23,862 bases of DNA from an uncultured Brachyspira sp. (GTDB lineage Bacteria; Spirochaetota; Brachyspiria; Brachyspirales; Brachyspiraceae). The stretch covers positions 1-23,862 of the forward strand of contig NZ_CASEGO010000033.1 in NCBI RefSeq assembly GCF_949287625.1. The letters are read 5' to 3'. Below are positions 8,784 through 15,976 of the stretch, one piece after another. The translations under genes and the position numbers were made by a program. The number at the start of each line of letters is the position of its first letter. The first letter of the stretch is position 1. Below the pieces are notes generated by a model. It was not told the DNA's origin, searched no databases, and was given only the letters and a program-made list of their open reading frames with translations.

Positions 8784-8811
8784 TTTATTATAATTCAATT
8801 TATTATAATTT
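8782..8811. repeat. 15-bp direct repeat between convergent genes
   Basis: Two adjacent 15-bp units (AATTTATTATAATTC and AATTTATTATAATTT) occupy the whole gap between the regulator stop and the recombinase stop. No GC-rich terminator stem is present here. It may be simple AT-rich slippage. Confidence 0.6.
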
Positions 8812-8815
8812 AAAT

Positions 8816-9745
8816 CTAATTATTAGAATGAGGGTGAAATTTATTATACACTTCAAATAATCTTGAATTAGTAACATGAGTATATCTTTGAGTAGTTGCT
8901 ATAGTTTCATGCCCTAATAATTCCTGAACACCTCTAATTTCAGCATCATTATTAAGAAGGTGAGTTGCAAAAGTATGTCTTAATGTATGGGGAGAAAAAT
9001 CTATGGATATATTTGCATTCCTGATTAGGCGTTTCATAGATGTTCTTATGCTTCTGTCGCTTATTGGTTTTCCAAATCTGTTTATAAATAAATAGTCATT
9101 ATTTTGAGAATACTCTTTTTGTATCATTCTTCTTTTTTCCATATAGATATCCCAATTTTCATAAACTATAGGAAGAACAGGAATATCTCTTACTTTAGAT
9201 CCCTTTCCGCATATTCTCAATGTTTCATCACCTTTTTTTATCATGCTAAGTCTTAATGAAGCTAATTCTGAAACTCTAAGTCCTATAGCATACATAAATA
9301 ATGCCATCATTTTATCTCTTAAAAGAGTAAAATCACCGTCATCATCTATAGCTAATATTCTGTCTATATCCTCTAATGATAAAAATTTGGCTATATGCTC
9401 CTCTCTCTTAGGACTTTTCATATCAACTATTCTAGTTTTGTCCGACAATCCATTTCTTATTAAATATTTATAAAATTTCTTTATAGAAGAAAGATGTCTT
9501 GACATAGTGGAATTAGTCAAAGATTTAGACTTTAAAAATGTTAAATAATCTCTTACGCTATAATGATCAGCATTATCTAATAAAATATTTTTACTTTCCA
9601 AAAAATTAAAATATTCTTTTAAATCTTTATTATAACTATTGATAGTATGAGCAGCAAAATTTAATGTCTGTAAATAATCACTGAACTCATCAAGCAAAAC
9701 ATATACTTTTTCATCTTTAAAAACATAATCAGTATGCATATTCAT
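8816..9745 (-). CDS. XerC/XerD-type tyrosine recombinase
   Basis: A 309-residue site-specific recombinase of normal Xer length. Residues about 12-100 form the SAM-like core-binding domain; the catalytic domain follows. The full active-site set is visible: Arg157 (GLRVSELASL), Lys181 (CGKGSKVRDIPV), His253 and Arg256 (HTLRHTFATHLL), His279 (ELLGHETIATTQ) and Tyr288 (RYTHV). Xer enzymes resolve chromosome dimers at dif. Sequence alone does not decide between XerC and XerD, and no integron or prophage context is visible, so a housekeeping role is more likely than a mobile one. SD GAGG lies about seven bases before the ATG. It converges with the YheO-type regulator. Confidence 0.9.
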   Translation of the reverse strand: MNMHTDYVFKDEKVYVLLDEFSDYLQTLNFAAHTINSYNKDLKEYFNFLESKNILLDNADHYSVRDYLTFLKSKSLTNSTMSRHLSSIKKFYKYLIRNGLSDKTRIVDMKSPKREEHIAKFLSLEDIDRILAIDDDGDFTLLRDKMMALFMYAIGLRVSELASLRLSMIKKGDETLRICGKGSKVRDIPVLPIVYENWDIYMEKRRMIQKEYSQNNDYLFINRFGKPISDRSIRTSMKRLIRNANISIDFSPHTLRHTFATHLLNNDAEIRGVQELLGHETIATTQRYTHVTNSRLFEVYNKFHPHSNN

Positions 9746-9790
9746 AATAAAGCCTCATTTTTTAGTAAAAATATATTAGTTTGAAATGTT

Positions 9791-9848
9791 GTTAACTGTT
9801 ATTCTATTATCGAATAGTTCAAATCATAAATTTATGAAGTATGTTAAC
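9791..9848. repeat. Cluster of palindromes in the xer / transport-locus gap
   Basis: Within 58 bases lie GTTAAC (9791-9796), CTATT-ATCG-AATAG (9804-9817), the perfect 12-bp palindrome CATAAATTTATG (9825-9836) and a second GTTAAC (9843-9848). The gap is the divergent control region for the recombinase gene and the uptake locus, so these may be operators. No terminator-like U-run follows any of them. The remainder of 9746-9982 is AT-rich and holds the promoter listed next. Confidence 0.45.
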
Positions 9849-9918
9849 TTGATAATATTTTTTTATTTTTATTATGTAAAAAAAGTATATATTTTATATA
9901 AAAAATTAAGCAATATAA

Positions 9919-9947
9919 TTGATTTTAGTTAGTTAGTTTACTATACT
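9919..9947 (+). promoter_or_regulatory. Promoter of the uptake locus
   Basis: Plus strand: TTGATT (9919-9924), 17-base spacer, TATACT (9942-9947). The start site near 9954 gives a leader of about 29 bases with TGAGGT before the ATG at 9983. Arms TTAGT (9933-9937) and ACTAA (9945-9949) form a short inverted repeat across the spacer and -10 box. Confidence 0.5.
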
Positions 9948-9982
9948 AATTAATATGTGAATAATATATGAGGTAATTAATT

Positions 9983-11071
9983 ATGACAAATTTAGAAAAA
10001 AAGCTGATGGAGTTTTCTCTAAGACTAATAGATGAGAAAAAAGCTAAAATTATAGTACCGGTAACACCAGAGACAGGATATTGGTTTGGCGGCGGTAATA
10101 TGATAGAAGATAAAGAAGGCAATTTATATATATCGGGAAGATATAGAAACTCTGGTGATTCAAGAACAGGACTCGATTTGGGAGACAGAGGTGCCGAATT
10201 AGCTATATTTAAATCTTCTGATAAAGGAAATACTTGGAGAAAAATTAAAAGTATATTAAAAAAAGAGCTTCCTAGAGGCGTTTTATCAATTGAAGGAACT
10301 GCTTTAAGATTTAACAAAGATAATGAGGTTGAGCTTTATATATCTTCAGAAAAATCTGAAAATAAATATCCAGATCACCTTAAGGATTTTTTAAAACCTG
10401 GTACAGGTGTATGGGATATTGATGTAATAGTATCTGATAAAATAGAAAATTTAAATGCTTCTAATGTAAAAGAGCTTATAAAAGGGGAAGATTCAAGATT
10501 TATACACTTGAAAGATCCTTTTATTTATGACAGCTATAATGGTAAAAAATATTTGTTATTCTGCACACACCCTTATAATTGGACTAGTTCTAATACTGGA
10601 TATATGATAAGAAGAGGAGAAAACCTTAATTTTGAAGCACCTGTATTTTATTTCTTTGAAAAAGGACACACTTGGGATATAGCTATGACAAGGGGAACCT
10701 GTATCATTGATATGCCTCAAGTCGGAGTATTAAAAAACAAAAGAATAAGTCTATTTTTTTATGACGGAGGAGAATGCGTAAGAAATTTAGATGAGCATGA
10801 AAAAGCTGTAAAAAGACCTAGAGGATATTCATGCGAAGAACTTGGAGGAGCAGCATATATAGAAAACGGCTCATTTGCACGCATAGAAAGAATAAGCAAA
10901 GAACTTCCTTTATTTGTAAGTCCGTATGGTACAGGCTGCTCAAGATATGTTGATGTTCTTAGAACAAAAGATGGTATGTATGCAACTTGGCAGCAGTCTC
11001 AGGATAATAAATCTCAGCCTTTAGTTATGAATTTCTTGAGTAATTCTGAAATAGAAGATATATTAAAATAA
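9983..11071 (+). CDS. Sialidase-like beta-propeller protein (Asp-box), cytoplasmic
   Basis: A 362-residue protein with one clear Asp-box/BNR motif, SSDKGNTW (78-85), after GGGNMIEDKEGNLYISGRYRN (37-56), and a blade-like KDPFIYD...KKYLLFC block (177-194). These point to a sialidase or related glycosidase beta-propeller. I cannot place the full sialidase Arg triad with certainty, so enzymatic activity and substrate are open; a GH43/GH130-like five-bladed fold is an alternative. No signal peptide or membrane segment, so it should act inside the cell, unlike classical secreted sialidases. It is the first gene behind a good promoter and ends 20 bases before an SBP gene whose product would deliver a ligand, suggesting that it processes what the transporter imports. 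Confidence 0.62.
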   Translation: MTNLEKKLMEFSLRLIDEKKAKIIVPVTPETGYWFGGGNMIEDKEGNLYISGRYRNSGDSRTGLDLGDRGAELAIFKSSDKGNTWRKIKSILKKELPRGVLSIEGTALRFNKDNEVELYISSEKSENKYPDHLKDFLKPGTGVWDIDVIVSDKIENLNASNVKELIKGEDSRFIHLKDPFIYDSYNGKKYLLFCTHPYNWTSSNTGYMIRRGENLNFEAPVFYFFEKGHTWDIAMTRGTCIIDMPQVGVLKNKRISLFFYDGGECVRNLDEHEKAVKRPRGYSCEELGGAAYIENGSFARIERISKELPLFVSPYGTGCSRYVDVLRTKDGMYATWQQSQDNKSQPLVMNFLSNSEIEDILK

Positions 11072-11091
11072 TTATTGGCAGGAGAAAAATT

Positions 11092-12075
11092 ATGAAAAAG
11101 ATATTATTAACCATAACATTTATTTTATTGTTTAGTTTTTTTATATCATGCAGTAAAAAAACGAATGAAAATACTGGTAAAATAAGAGTAGCATATCACC
11201 CGAATGTAGGCGGAGCTTCTGCTATTATTACTGGTATACATCAAAATTATTTTAAAGATGAGGGTTTGGATATAGAACTTGTAAAATTCACAAGCGGACC
11301 TAGTGAAATAGCTGCTATGGTTTCAGGAAATATACAAATAGGTTATATAGGTTTTGGAGCACATACTTTAGCTGCTGAAGGAAAAGTTCAAATAATAGCT
11401 ACAGATGGAATAGCTGTTGTAGAAGGTATTAGAACATTAAAAACTTCAGGCATAACTACTGTAGAACAATTAAAAGGAAAAACTTTAATAACTCAATTAG
11501 GCACATCTGGAGAAACTATTATAGATCAGGTATTAGTTGGAACAGGGGTTAATAAATCTGATATAAATATACTTAATGCTGAAGTTTCAAGTGCTGTTGC
11601 TTCTTTCTTGGCTAATAAAGTTGATGCTATATCTGTATGGCCTCCTTATACTGTTGAAATAGATAATAGAATAGGATTAGAAAATTTAAATATTATCAAA
11701 CCTCAAGATGTTGGTGTTGATTCTACTGCAAGCTGGATAGTAACTCCGGATTATTTAGAAGCTAATACAGACACAGTTATAAAGTTTACAAGAGCATTGT
11801 ACAAGGCAATGGATTATAGAAAAGAGCATTTAGATGAAGCTATTACAAATGTATCAAATCTTATAGGTTTGGATATAGCTACAGTTTCACAGGAAAAATA
11901 CAGTTCTGATTGGATGGATTCTAAAACAATGAAAAGCAGAATAAATGACGGAAGTATAAGCAATATTTACAGAAAACAAATAGATTATTTTTTACAAAAC
12001 AATAGATTAAATTCTGAACCTGTTTCTGTAGATAAATATGTGAGAATTGATATTATAAAGCAAGCATTAAATTGA
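11092..12075 (+). CDS. ABC transporter substrate-binding lipoprotein, SsuA/NMT1/THI5-like (first of three)
   Basis: A 327-residue lipoprotein (hydrophobic residues 4-18, lipobox FISC, Cys20). The periplasmic part shows the SsuA/TauA/THI5-like pattern: IRVAYHPNVGGASAI, YFKDEGLDIELVKFTSGPSEIAAM, YIGFGAHTLAAEGKV, then GKTLITQLGTSGE in the second lobe. Family ligands include sulfonates, taurine, nitrate and thiamine or pyrimidine precursors; this one is unknown. SD GGCAGGAG precedes the ATG. It is the binding protein nearest the permease and is visibly more distant from the other two SBPs (14812, 15977) than they are from each other. A long hairpin follows the stop. Confidence 0.85.
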   Translation: MKKILLTITFILLFSFFISCSKKTNENTGKIRVAYHPNVGGASAIITGIHQNYFKDEGLDIELVKFTSGPSEIAAMVSGNIQIGYIGFGAHTLAAEGKVQIIATDGIAVVEGIRTLKTSGITTVEQLKGKTLITQLGTSGETIIDQVLVGTGVNKSDINILNAEVSSAVASFLANKVDAISVWPPYTVEIDNRIGLENLNIIKPQDVGVDSTASWIVTPDYLEANTDTVIKFTRALYKAMDYRKEHLDEAITNVSNLIGLDIATVSQEKYSSDWMDSKTMKSRINDGSISNIYRKQIDYFLQNNRLNSEPVSVDKYVRIDIIKQALN

Positions 12076-12088
12076 TTAATTGATTTAA

Positions 12089-12130
12089 GTTTATAGTTAA
12101 AATATATATTATTTTATTTTAACTATAAAC
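12089..12130 (+). ncRNA. Long RNA hairpin between binding-protein and permease genes
   Basis: A perfect 16-bp inverted repeat (12089-12104 and 12115-12130) with a 10-base loop lies 13 bases after the SBP stop. The stem is almost all A-T with two G-C pairs, and no strong U-run follows, so it is not a classical terminator. It is well placed to act as an mRNA stabiliser or partial terminator that lets the binding protein be made in excess of the permease. Function is inferred. Confidence 0.6.
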
Positions 12131-12179
12131 CGTTTAATTTACATGCTTAGATTTTTAATTATATTTAAGAGGTATAACA

Positions 12180-12950
12180 ATGAATAGTAAACCTATGGGT
12201 AAAAAGAAATATATATTTACCGCTGCATCCATTATTATAGCTTTATTAATATGGCATCTAGTATCCTCTTCTGCGGCAGGTGCGGTTATAGCAAGTCCTG
12301 CCGATGTATTAAAATCGTTTATAAGAGAGATTAGCAATGGTAAATTATTAAATCATATAGGTATAAGTTTATTTAGAGTATTGTCCGGTTTCGGATTAGC
12401 TTTTGTTATATCAATACCTATAGCATTTTTAATGGGTTGGTATCAGCCTGTTCAATTATTAATAGAACCTGTAATACAATTTGTTAGGAATATACCTGCT
12501 TTAGCATATATACCTTTGGTTGTAGTTGCTCAGGGAGTTGGAGAAAGTGCTAAGATTACAGTTATATTTATATCTACTTTTTTGGTAATGATTGTAACAG
12601 TTTATCAGGGTGTGAGAGAGGTTGATCAAACTTTAATAAAAGCAGCTAGAGTTCTTGGGGCAAAGGATAAAGATATTTTCTTAAAAGTTGTAATACCTGC
12701 TTCAGTTCCTTATATATTGGTTGGTATGCGTTTAGGATTGGGTGCTTCTCTTACAACATTGATTGCTGCTGAATTAACAGGTTCTAGTGCAGGATTAGGA
12801 CAGATGATTCAGGAGGCAAGTCTTTACTTTAGAATGGATATAGTTATGCTTGGTATAATACTTATTGGTATTACAGGTTTGATATTAAATTTTATAGTGA
12901 GTTTAATAGAAAATAAGCTAACTGTATGGCAGGAAAAGAAAAAAAGATAA
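12180..12950 (+). CDS. ABC transporter permease, SsuC/TauC-like
   Basis: A 256-residue inner-membrane protein with about six hydrophobic segments (for example 11-31, 67-87, 105-120, 124-142, 187-200, 220-242). The cytoplasmic EAA loop is clear: LIKAARVLGAKDKDIFLKVVIP (about 152-173), where the ATPase docks. This marks the BPD_transp_1 family, and its length fits the sulfonate/nitrate/taurine branch. Only one permease gene is present, so it should form a homodimer. SD AAGAGGT lies upstream. It follows the SBP and hairpin and precedes the ATPase gene. Confidence 0.88.
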   Translation: MNSKPMGKKKYIFTAASIIIALLIWHLVSSSAAGAVIASPADVLKSFIREISNGKLLNHIGISLFRVLSGFGLAFVISIPIAFLMGWYQPVQLLIEPVIQFVRNIPALAYIPLVVVAQGVGESAKITVIFISTFLVMIVTVYQGVREVDQTLIKAARVLGAKDKDIFLKVVIPASVPYILVGMRLGLGASLTTLIAAELTGSSAGLGQMIQEASLYFRMDIVMLGIILIGITGLILNFIVSLIENKLTVWQEKKKR

Positions 12951-13000
12951 TAATTAATAAAAAGTTATATAGTAAAAAATTATATAAAAGAGATTATAAT

Positions 13001-13786
13001 ATGTCAAACAAAGAAGTAAAAGTAAAAATTTCTAATGTAAGCAAAATATATAAAGGCACAACTAAAGATGTTCATGCTTTGGATAATGTTAATTTAGATA
13101 TTTACAAAAATGAATTTGTATGCGTTATAGGTTCTTCAGGATGCGGAAAAAGTACATTGCTTAATATACTTGCTGGGCTTGATACTCCGAATTCAGGCAG
13201 TATAGAAATAGACGGAAAACCTATAGAAGGCACAGGAGTTGACAGAGGAGTTGTGTTTCAGCAGTATGCTCTATTCCCTTGGCTTACCGTTGCAAAGAAT
13301 GTTGCTTTCGGATTGGAATTGCAGAAAAAATCTAAGTCTGAAATAAATGATATAGTTGACCATTATCTTAAAGCTGTTGGATTAATAGATTTTAAAAATG
13401 CTTATCCTAAAGAACTTTCAGGAGGTATGAAACAACGCGTTGCTATAGCTAGAGCTTATGCCGTTAATCCTAATATACTTCTTATGGATGAACCTTTCGG
13501 AGCTTTAGATGCACAGACAAGGGCACAATTACAAACAGAGCTTTTAAATACTTGGGATAATGAAAAGAAAACTTGTTTCTTTATTACTCATGATGTAGAT
13601 GAAGCTGTATTCTTGGCTCAAAGAGTTGTTATAATGAGCCCTAGACCTGGAAGGATTAAAAGTATAGTTGAAGTACCTATTTCATATCCTAGAGTACCGG
13701 AAACCAAATTATCAAGTGAATTTAATGATATAAAAAATCAATTATGGCAGTTAGTATATCATGAATATTTAGAGGCTAAAAAATAA
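13001..13786 (+). CDS. ABC transporter ATP-binding protein, SsuB/TauB/NrtD-like
   Basis: A 261-residue ATPase when read from the ATG at 13001. Walker A GSSGCGKST (44-52), Q-loop Gln87/88, signature LSGGMKQ (139-145), Walker B ILLMDEP (159-165) and H-loop His197 are all intact, as is the SPRPGRI stretch typical of the sulfonate/nitrate branch. An in-frame ATG at 12926 would add 25 Lys-rich residues and overlap the permease gene, but it has no ribosome site, and family members begin near 13001, where AAGAG lies about eight bases upstream. It powers the adjacent permease and is 14 bases before the TIM-barrel gene. Confidence 0.9.
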   Translation: MSNKEVKVKISNVSKIYKGTTKDVHALDNVNLDIYKNEFVCVIGSSGCGKSTLLNILAGLDTPNSGSIEIDGKPIEGTGVDRGVVFQQYALFPWLTVAKNVAFGLELQKKSKSEINDIVDHYLKAVGLIDFKNAYPKELSGGMKQRVAIARAYAVNPNILLMDEPFGALDAQTRAQLQTELLNTWDNEKKTCFFITHDVDEAVFLAQRVVIMSPRPGRIKSIVEVPISYPRVPETKLSSEFNDIKNQLWQLVYHEYLEAKK

Positions 13787-13800
13787 TGGAGTAACCTAAT

Positions 13801-14748
13801 ATGAAAAGAATATTTGAGTTGAATTATACTGATACTTTTAATATGGATACAAATACATTAATAGCAACTATAAGAAATTCTGAAGGCAGAACATTAATGG
13901 CTGAATCATTAATATATAAAAGACCATTGATAGAAAAAGTTACAGACCCTGAAATTTTAGCTGCTATGGGAGTGGATTTGATTACATTGAATATATTTGA
14001 TTTACTTAATCCTTTTATATATGATTTAGATGAAGTTGAAGCAGATGAATCTATGCCTTTAGTTGAAAGAACTTTTAAAGGACAGCTTAAATTATATGAA
14101 TCTTCGAGAAAGAGAAATGATCATATACAAAGAATTAAAAAATATACAGGAAGATTTATAGGTATTAATTTAGAGCCTGTAGGAGAAGGTGTTGATTATC
14201 CTGAAGGTTTGAAAGCTACTATAGATAATTATAAAAGAGCATTAGATTTTGGAATTGATTATATAGTATTAACAGGCAATCCTCATACAAAAGTTTCTAT
14301 GGATACAATAGCAAAGGCAACTGAAGAATTAGCTTCTATTGCTAAAGGTAAAATGATGATTATTGCAGGTAAAATGCATGGAGCAGGTGCAGGAAATACT
14401 GATACATTAGCTACAGTAAAACAAATTGCAGATGCAGGTGCTGATGTAATAATGTTTGGAGCACCTGGAACTTTACCAGGTTATACTGTAGAAAAAGTGC
14501 ATGAACTTATAGATGAGGCAAAAAGTCTTGGTATGCTTACAAAAACAGCTATAGGAACTGCTCAGGAAGGTGCACCTATAGATACAATCAAGCAAATTGC
14601 ATTAATGTCTAAAATGGCAGGAGCAGATATAATGCATATAGGAGATGCTGGAGTAGGCGGTATATCAAACCCTATGAATGCTATGGCTATATCATTAGTA
14701 TTGAGAGGCGAAGTACATACATATAGAAGAATGGCTTTAAGAAGATGA
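13801..14748 (+). CDS. TIM-barrel protein of unknown function (resembles DUF7916)
   Basis: A 315-residue protein whose regular strand-end motifs suggest a (beta/alpha)8 barrel: LITLNIF (60-66), FIGINLEP (119-126), YIVLTGNP (154-161), MMIIAGKMH (185-193), DVIMFGAPG (215-223), TKTAIGTAQEG (247-257) and DIMHIGDAGVGG (276-287). I recall similar proteins under the name DUF7916, sometimes mislabelled haloacid dehalogenase-like; this is from memory. Glu125, His193, Asp282 and the Gly-rich loops could form an active site, but none is assigned. No signal peptide. Strong ribosome site TGGAG nine bases before the ATG. Its position inside the transporter operon suggests that it acts on the imported molecule. 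Reaction unknown. Confidence 0.6.
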   Translation: MKRIFELNYTDTFNMDTNTLIATIRNSEGRTLMAESLIYKRPLIEKVTDPEILAAMGVDLITLNIFDLLNPFIYDLDEVEADESMPLVERTFKGQLKLYESSRKRNDHIQRIKKYTGRFIGINLEPVGEGVDYPEGLKATIDNYKRALDFGIDYIVLTGNPHTKVSMDTIAKATEELASIAKGKMMIIAGKMHGAGAGNTDTLATVKQIADAGADVIMFGAPGTLPGYTVEKVHELIDEAKSLGMLTKTAIGTAQEGAPIDTIKQIALMSKMAGADIMHIGDAGVGGISNPMNAMAISLVLRGEVHTYRRMALRR

Positions 14749-14789
14749 TAAATATTATTAATGATAAATTCTTTTTTGATATGATAAAT
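14745..14789 (+). repeat. Three copies of ATGATAAAT before the second SBP gene
   Basis: The 9-mer ATGATAAAT occurs at 14745-14753, 14761-14769 and 14781-14789; the first overlaps the stop of the TIM-barrel gene. They fill most of the gap ahead of the SBP ribosome site. They could be regulator-binding direct repeats or chance in AT-rich DNA. Confidence 0.5.
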
Positions 14790-14811
14790 TTTAATAAAAA
14801 GGAGAATAAAA

Positions 14812-15825
14812 ATGAAAAAAACTATCTTATTTTCTATTTTATCAATAGCATTAACAGCTTTTATAATATCATGTTCAGGCGTAAATAAAGAGTCTGCTTC
14901 TTCAGCAAATGGTACACCTGATAAAATAAGAGTTGCCTATCTTGCAGATTTTGCTGGAACATCTGCTGCTGCTATAGCTCAGGAAAAAGGTCTTTTTAAA
15001 GAAGAAAATTTAGACGTAGAATTAGTAAAATTTTTAAATGGTCCTTCTGAAATTGCTGCTATGCTTTCTAAAGATATACAATTTGCATATATTGGACATG
15101 GTGCACACTCGCTTGCTATCCAAGGTAAAGTTAATGTATTAATACCTAATGCTTTAGGAAAATCAGAACAAATTATAGTAGGAAAATGGGCTAATGTTAA
15201 TGATGTAGCCGGATTAAAAGGAAAAACTGTAGGTACTCAGCTTGGAACTTCAGGAGATATAGTACTTGATATAGCTTTGAGAAAGGCAGGAATTACAAAA
15301 GATGATGTTAATATTGTAAATATGGATGTAAGCGGTATAGTATCTTCTATGGTTGGTAAAAAAGTTGATGCCGTGTCTGTATGGGCTCCTTATACTTTTG
15401 AAATATCTAAACAGCTTGGTGATGAGGTATTTATTATAGCATCTATTACAAACTATTTAGATGAAGCTGTATTCCCAAGCAGCTGGATAGTTACTCCAGA
15501 ATATCAAAGAGATAATCCAGACATAGTTAATAGATTTACTAAAGCAATACTTAAAGCTATGGATTACAGATCTGATAATATGGACGAAGCTGTTGAAATA
15601 GTTGCTAAATTAAATGGAACTCCTACAGATTCTGTTGCTTTAGAAAAAGAAACTGCTATATGGCTTACTTCTGATGATGTAAAAAAAGCATATTCTGACG
15701 GAGATGCAGCAAAATGGTATGAAGCTCAGCAGAAAATATTTATAAACTCTGGTGTTGTTACAGACGAAGTAGATGTTAATAATTATGTACAAATAAAATA
15801 TATAAATGATAATGTACTAAAATAA
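14812..15825 (+). CDS. ABC transporter substrate-binding lipoprotein, SsuA/THI5-like (second of three)
   Basis: A 337-residue lipoprotein (lipobox IISC, Cys21) of the same family as the protein at 11092. Landmarks: IRVAYLADFAGTSAAAIA, LFKEENLDVELVKFLNGPSEIAAM, YIGHGAHSLAIQGKV, GKTVGTQLGTSGDI and FPSSWIVTPEYQ. It is very close to the third SBP: about three quarters identical over an 85-residue stretch compared by eye. A good ribosome site (AAGGAG) precedes the ATG. No second permease or ATPase exists here, so it probably shares the one at 12180-13786. The ligand is unknown, and the set of three may recognise related ligands. Confidence 0.87.
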   Translation: MKKTILFSILSIALTAFIISCSGVNKESASSANGTPDKIRVAYLADFAGTSAAAIAQEKGLFKEENLDVELVKFLNGPSEIAAMLSKDIQFAYIGHGAHSLAIQGKVNVLIPNALGKSEQIIVGKWANVNDVAGLKGKTVGTQLGTSGDIVLDIALRKAGITKDDVNIVNMDVSGIVSSMVGKKVDAVSVWAPYTFEISKQLGDEVFIIASITNYLDEAVFPSSWIVTPEYQRDNPDIVNRFTKAILKAMDYRSDNMDEAVEIVAKLNGTPTDSVALEKETAIWLTSDDVKKAYSDGDAAKWYEAQQKIFINSGVVTDEVDVNNYVQIKYINDNVLK

Positions 15826-15888
15826 ATAAAAAAATATTGCTAATTAGAAATAAATTATATATTTTTTCATATTTACATATGAATTTCT

Positions 15889-15916
15889 TTGTAATTAATA
15901 AAAAATATAGTATAAT
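15889..15916 (+). promoter_or_regulatory. Internal promoter of the third SBP gene
   Basis: TTGTAA (15889-15894), 16-base spacer, perfect TATAAT (15911-15916). The start site near 15923 gives a leader of about 54 bases. It would let this gene be expressed apart from the upstream operon. Confidence 0.5.
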
Positions 15917-15934
15917 ATCCAGTGCTGGTATTAT
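15912..15934. promoter_or_regulatory. Palindromic operator candidate over the internal promoter
   Basis: A near-perfect palindrome: ATAATA-T-CCAG, centre TG, CTGG-TATTAT, with one unpaired T. It overlaps the -10 box and predicted start site, the classical place for a repressor. The GC-rich CCAGTGCTGG core stands out from the AT-rich surroundings. The ROK regulator downstream is a candidate binder. Confidence 0.5.
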
Positions 15935-15976
15935 ATCAGTAAAATAATTTTTATTAAAAATAAAGGATATGTAATT

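Noticed and set aside
9821..9850. dif-like site next to the Xer recombinase gene
   Set aside because: TATGTTAACT resembles the XerD half-site, but the expected 11-bp left arm and 6-bp centre do not match any dif consensus I know, and GTTAAC also occurs at 9791.
12926..13000. Upstream in-frame ATG for the ATPase gene
   Set aside because: It adds 25 Lys-rich residues with no family counterpart, overlaps the permease gene and has no ribosome site; the ATG at 13001 fits better.
15826..15900. Terminator after the second SBP gene
   Set aside because: Only weak AT-rich inverted repeats with long loops; no GC-containing stem followed by a T-run.
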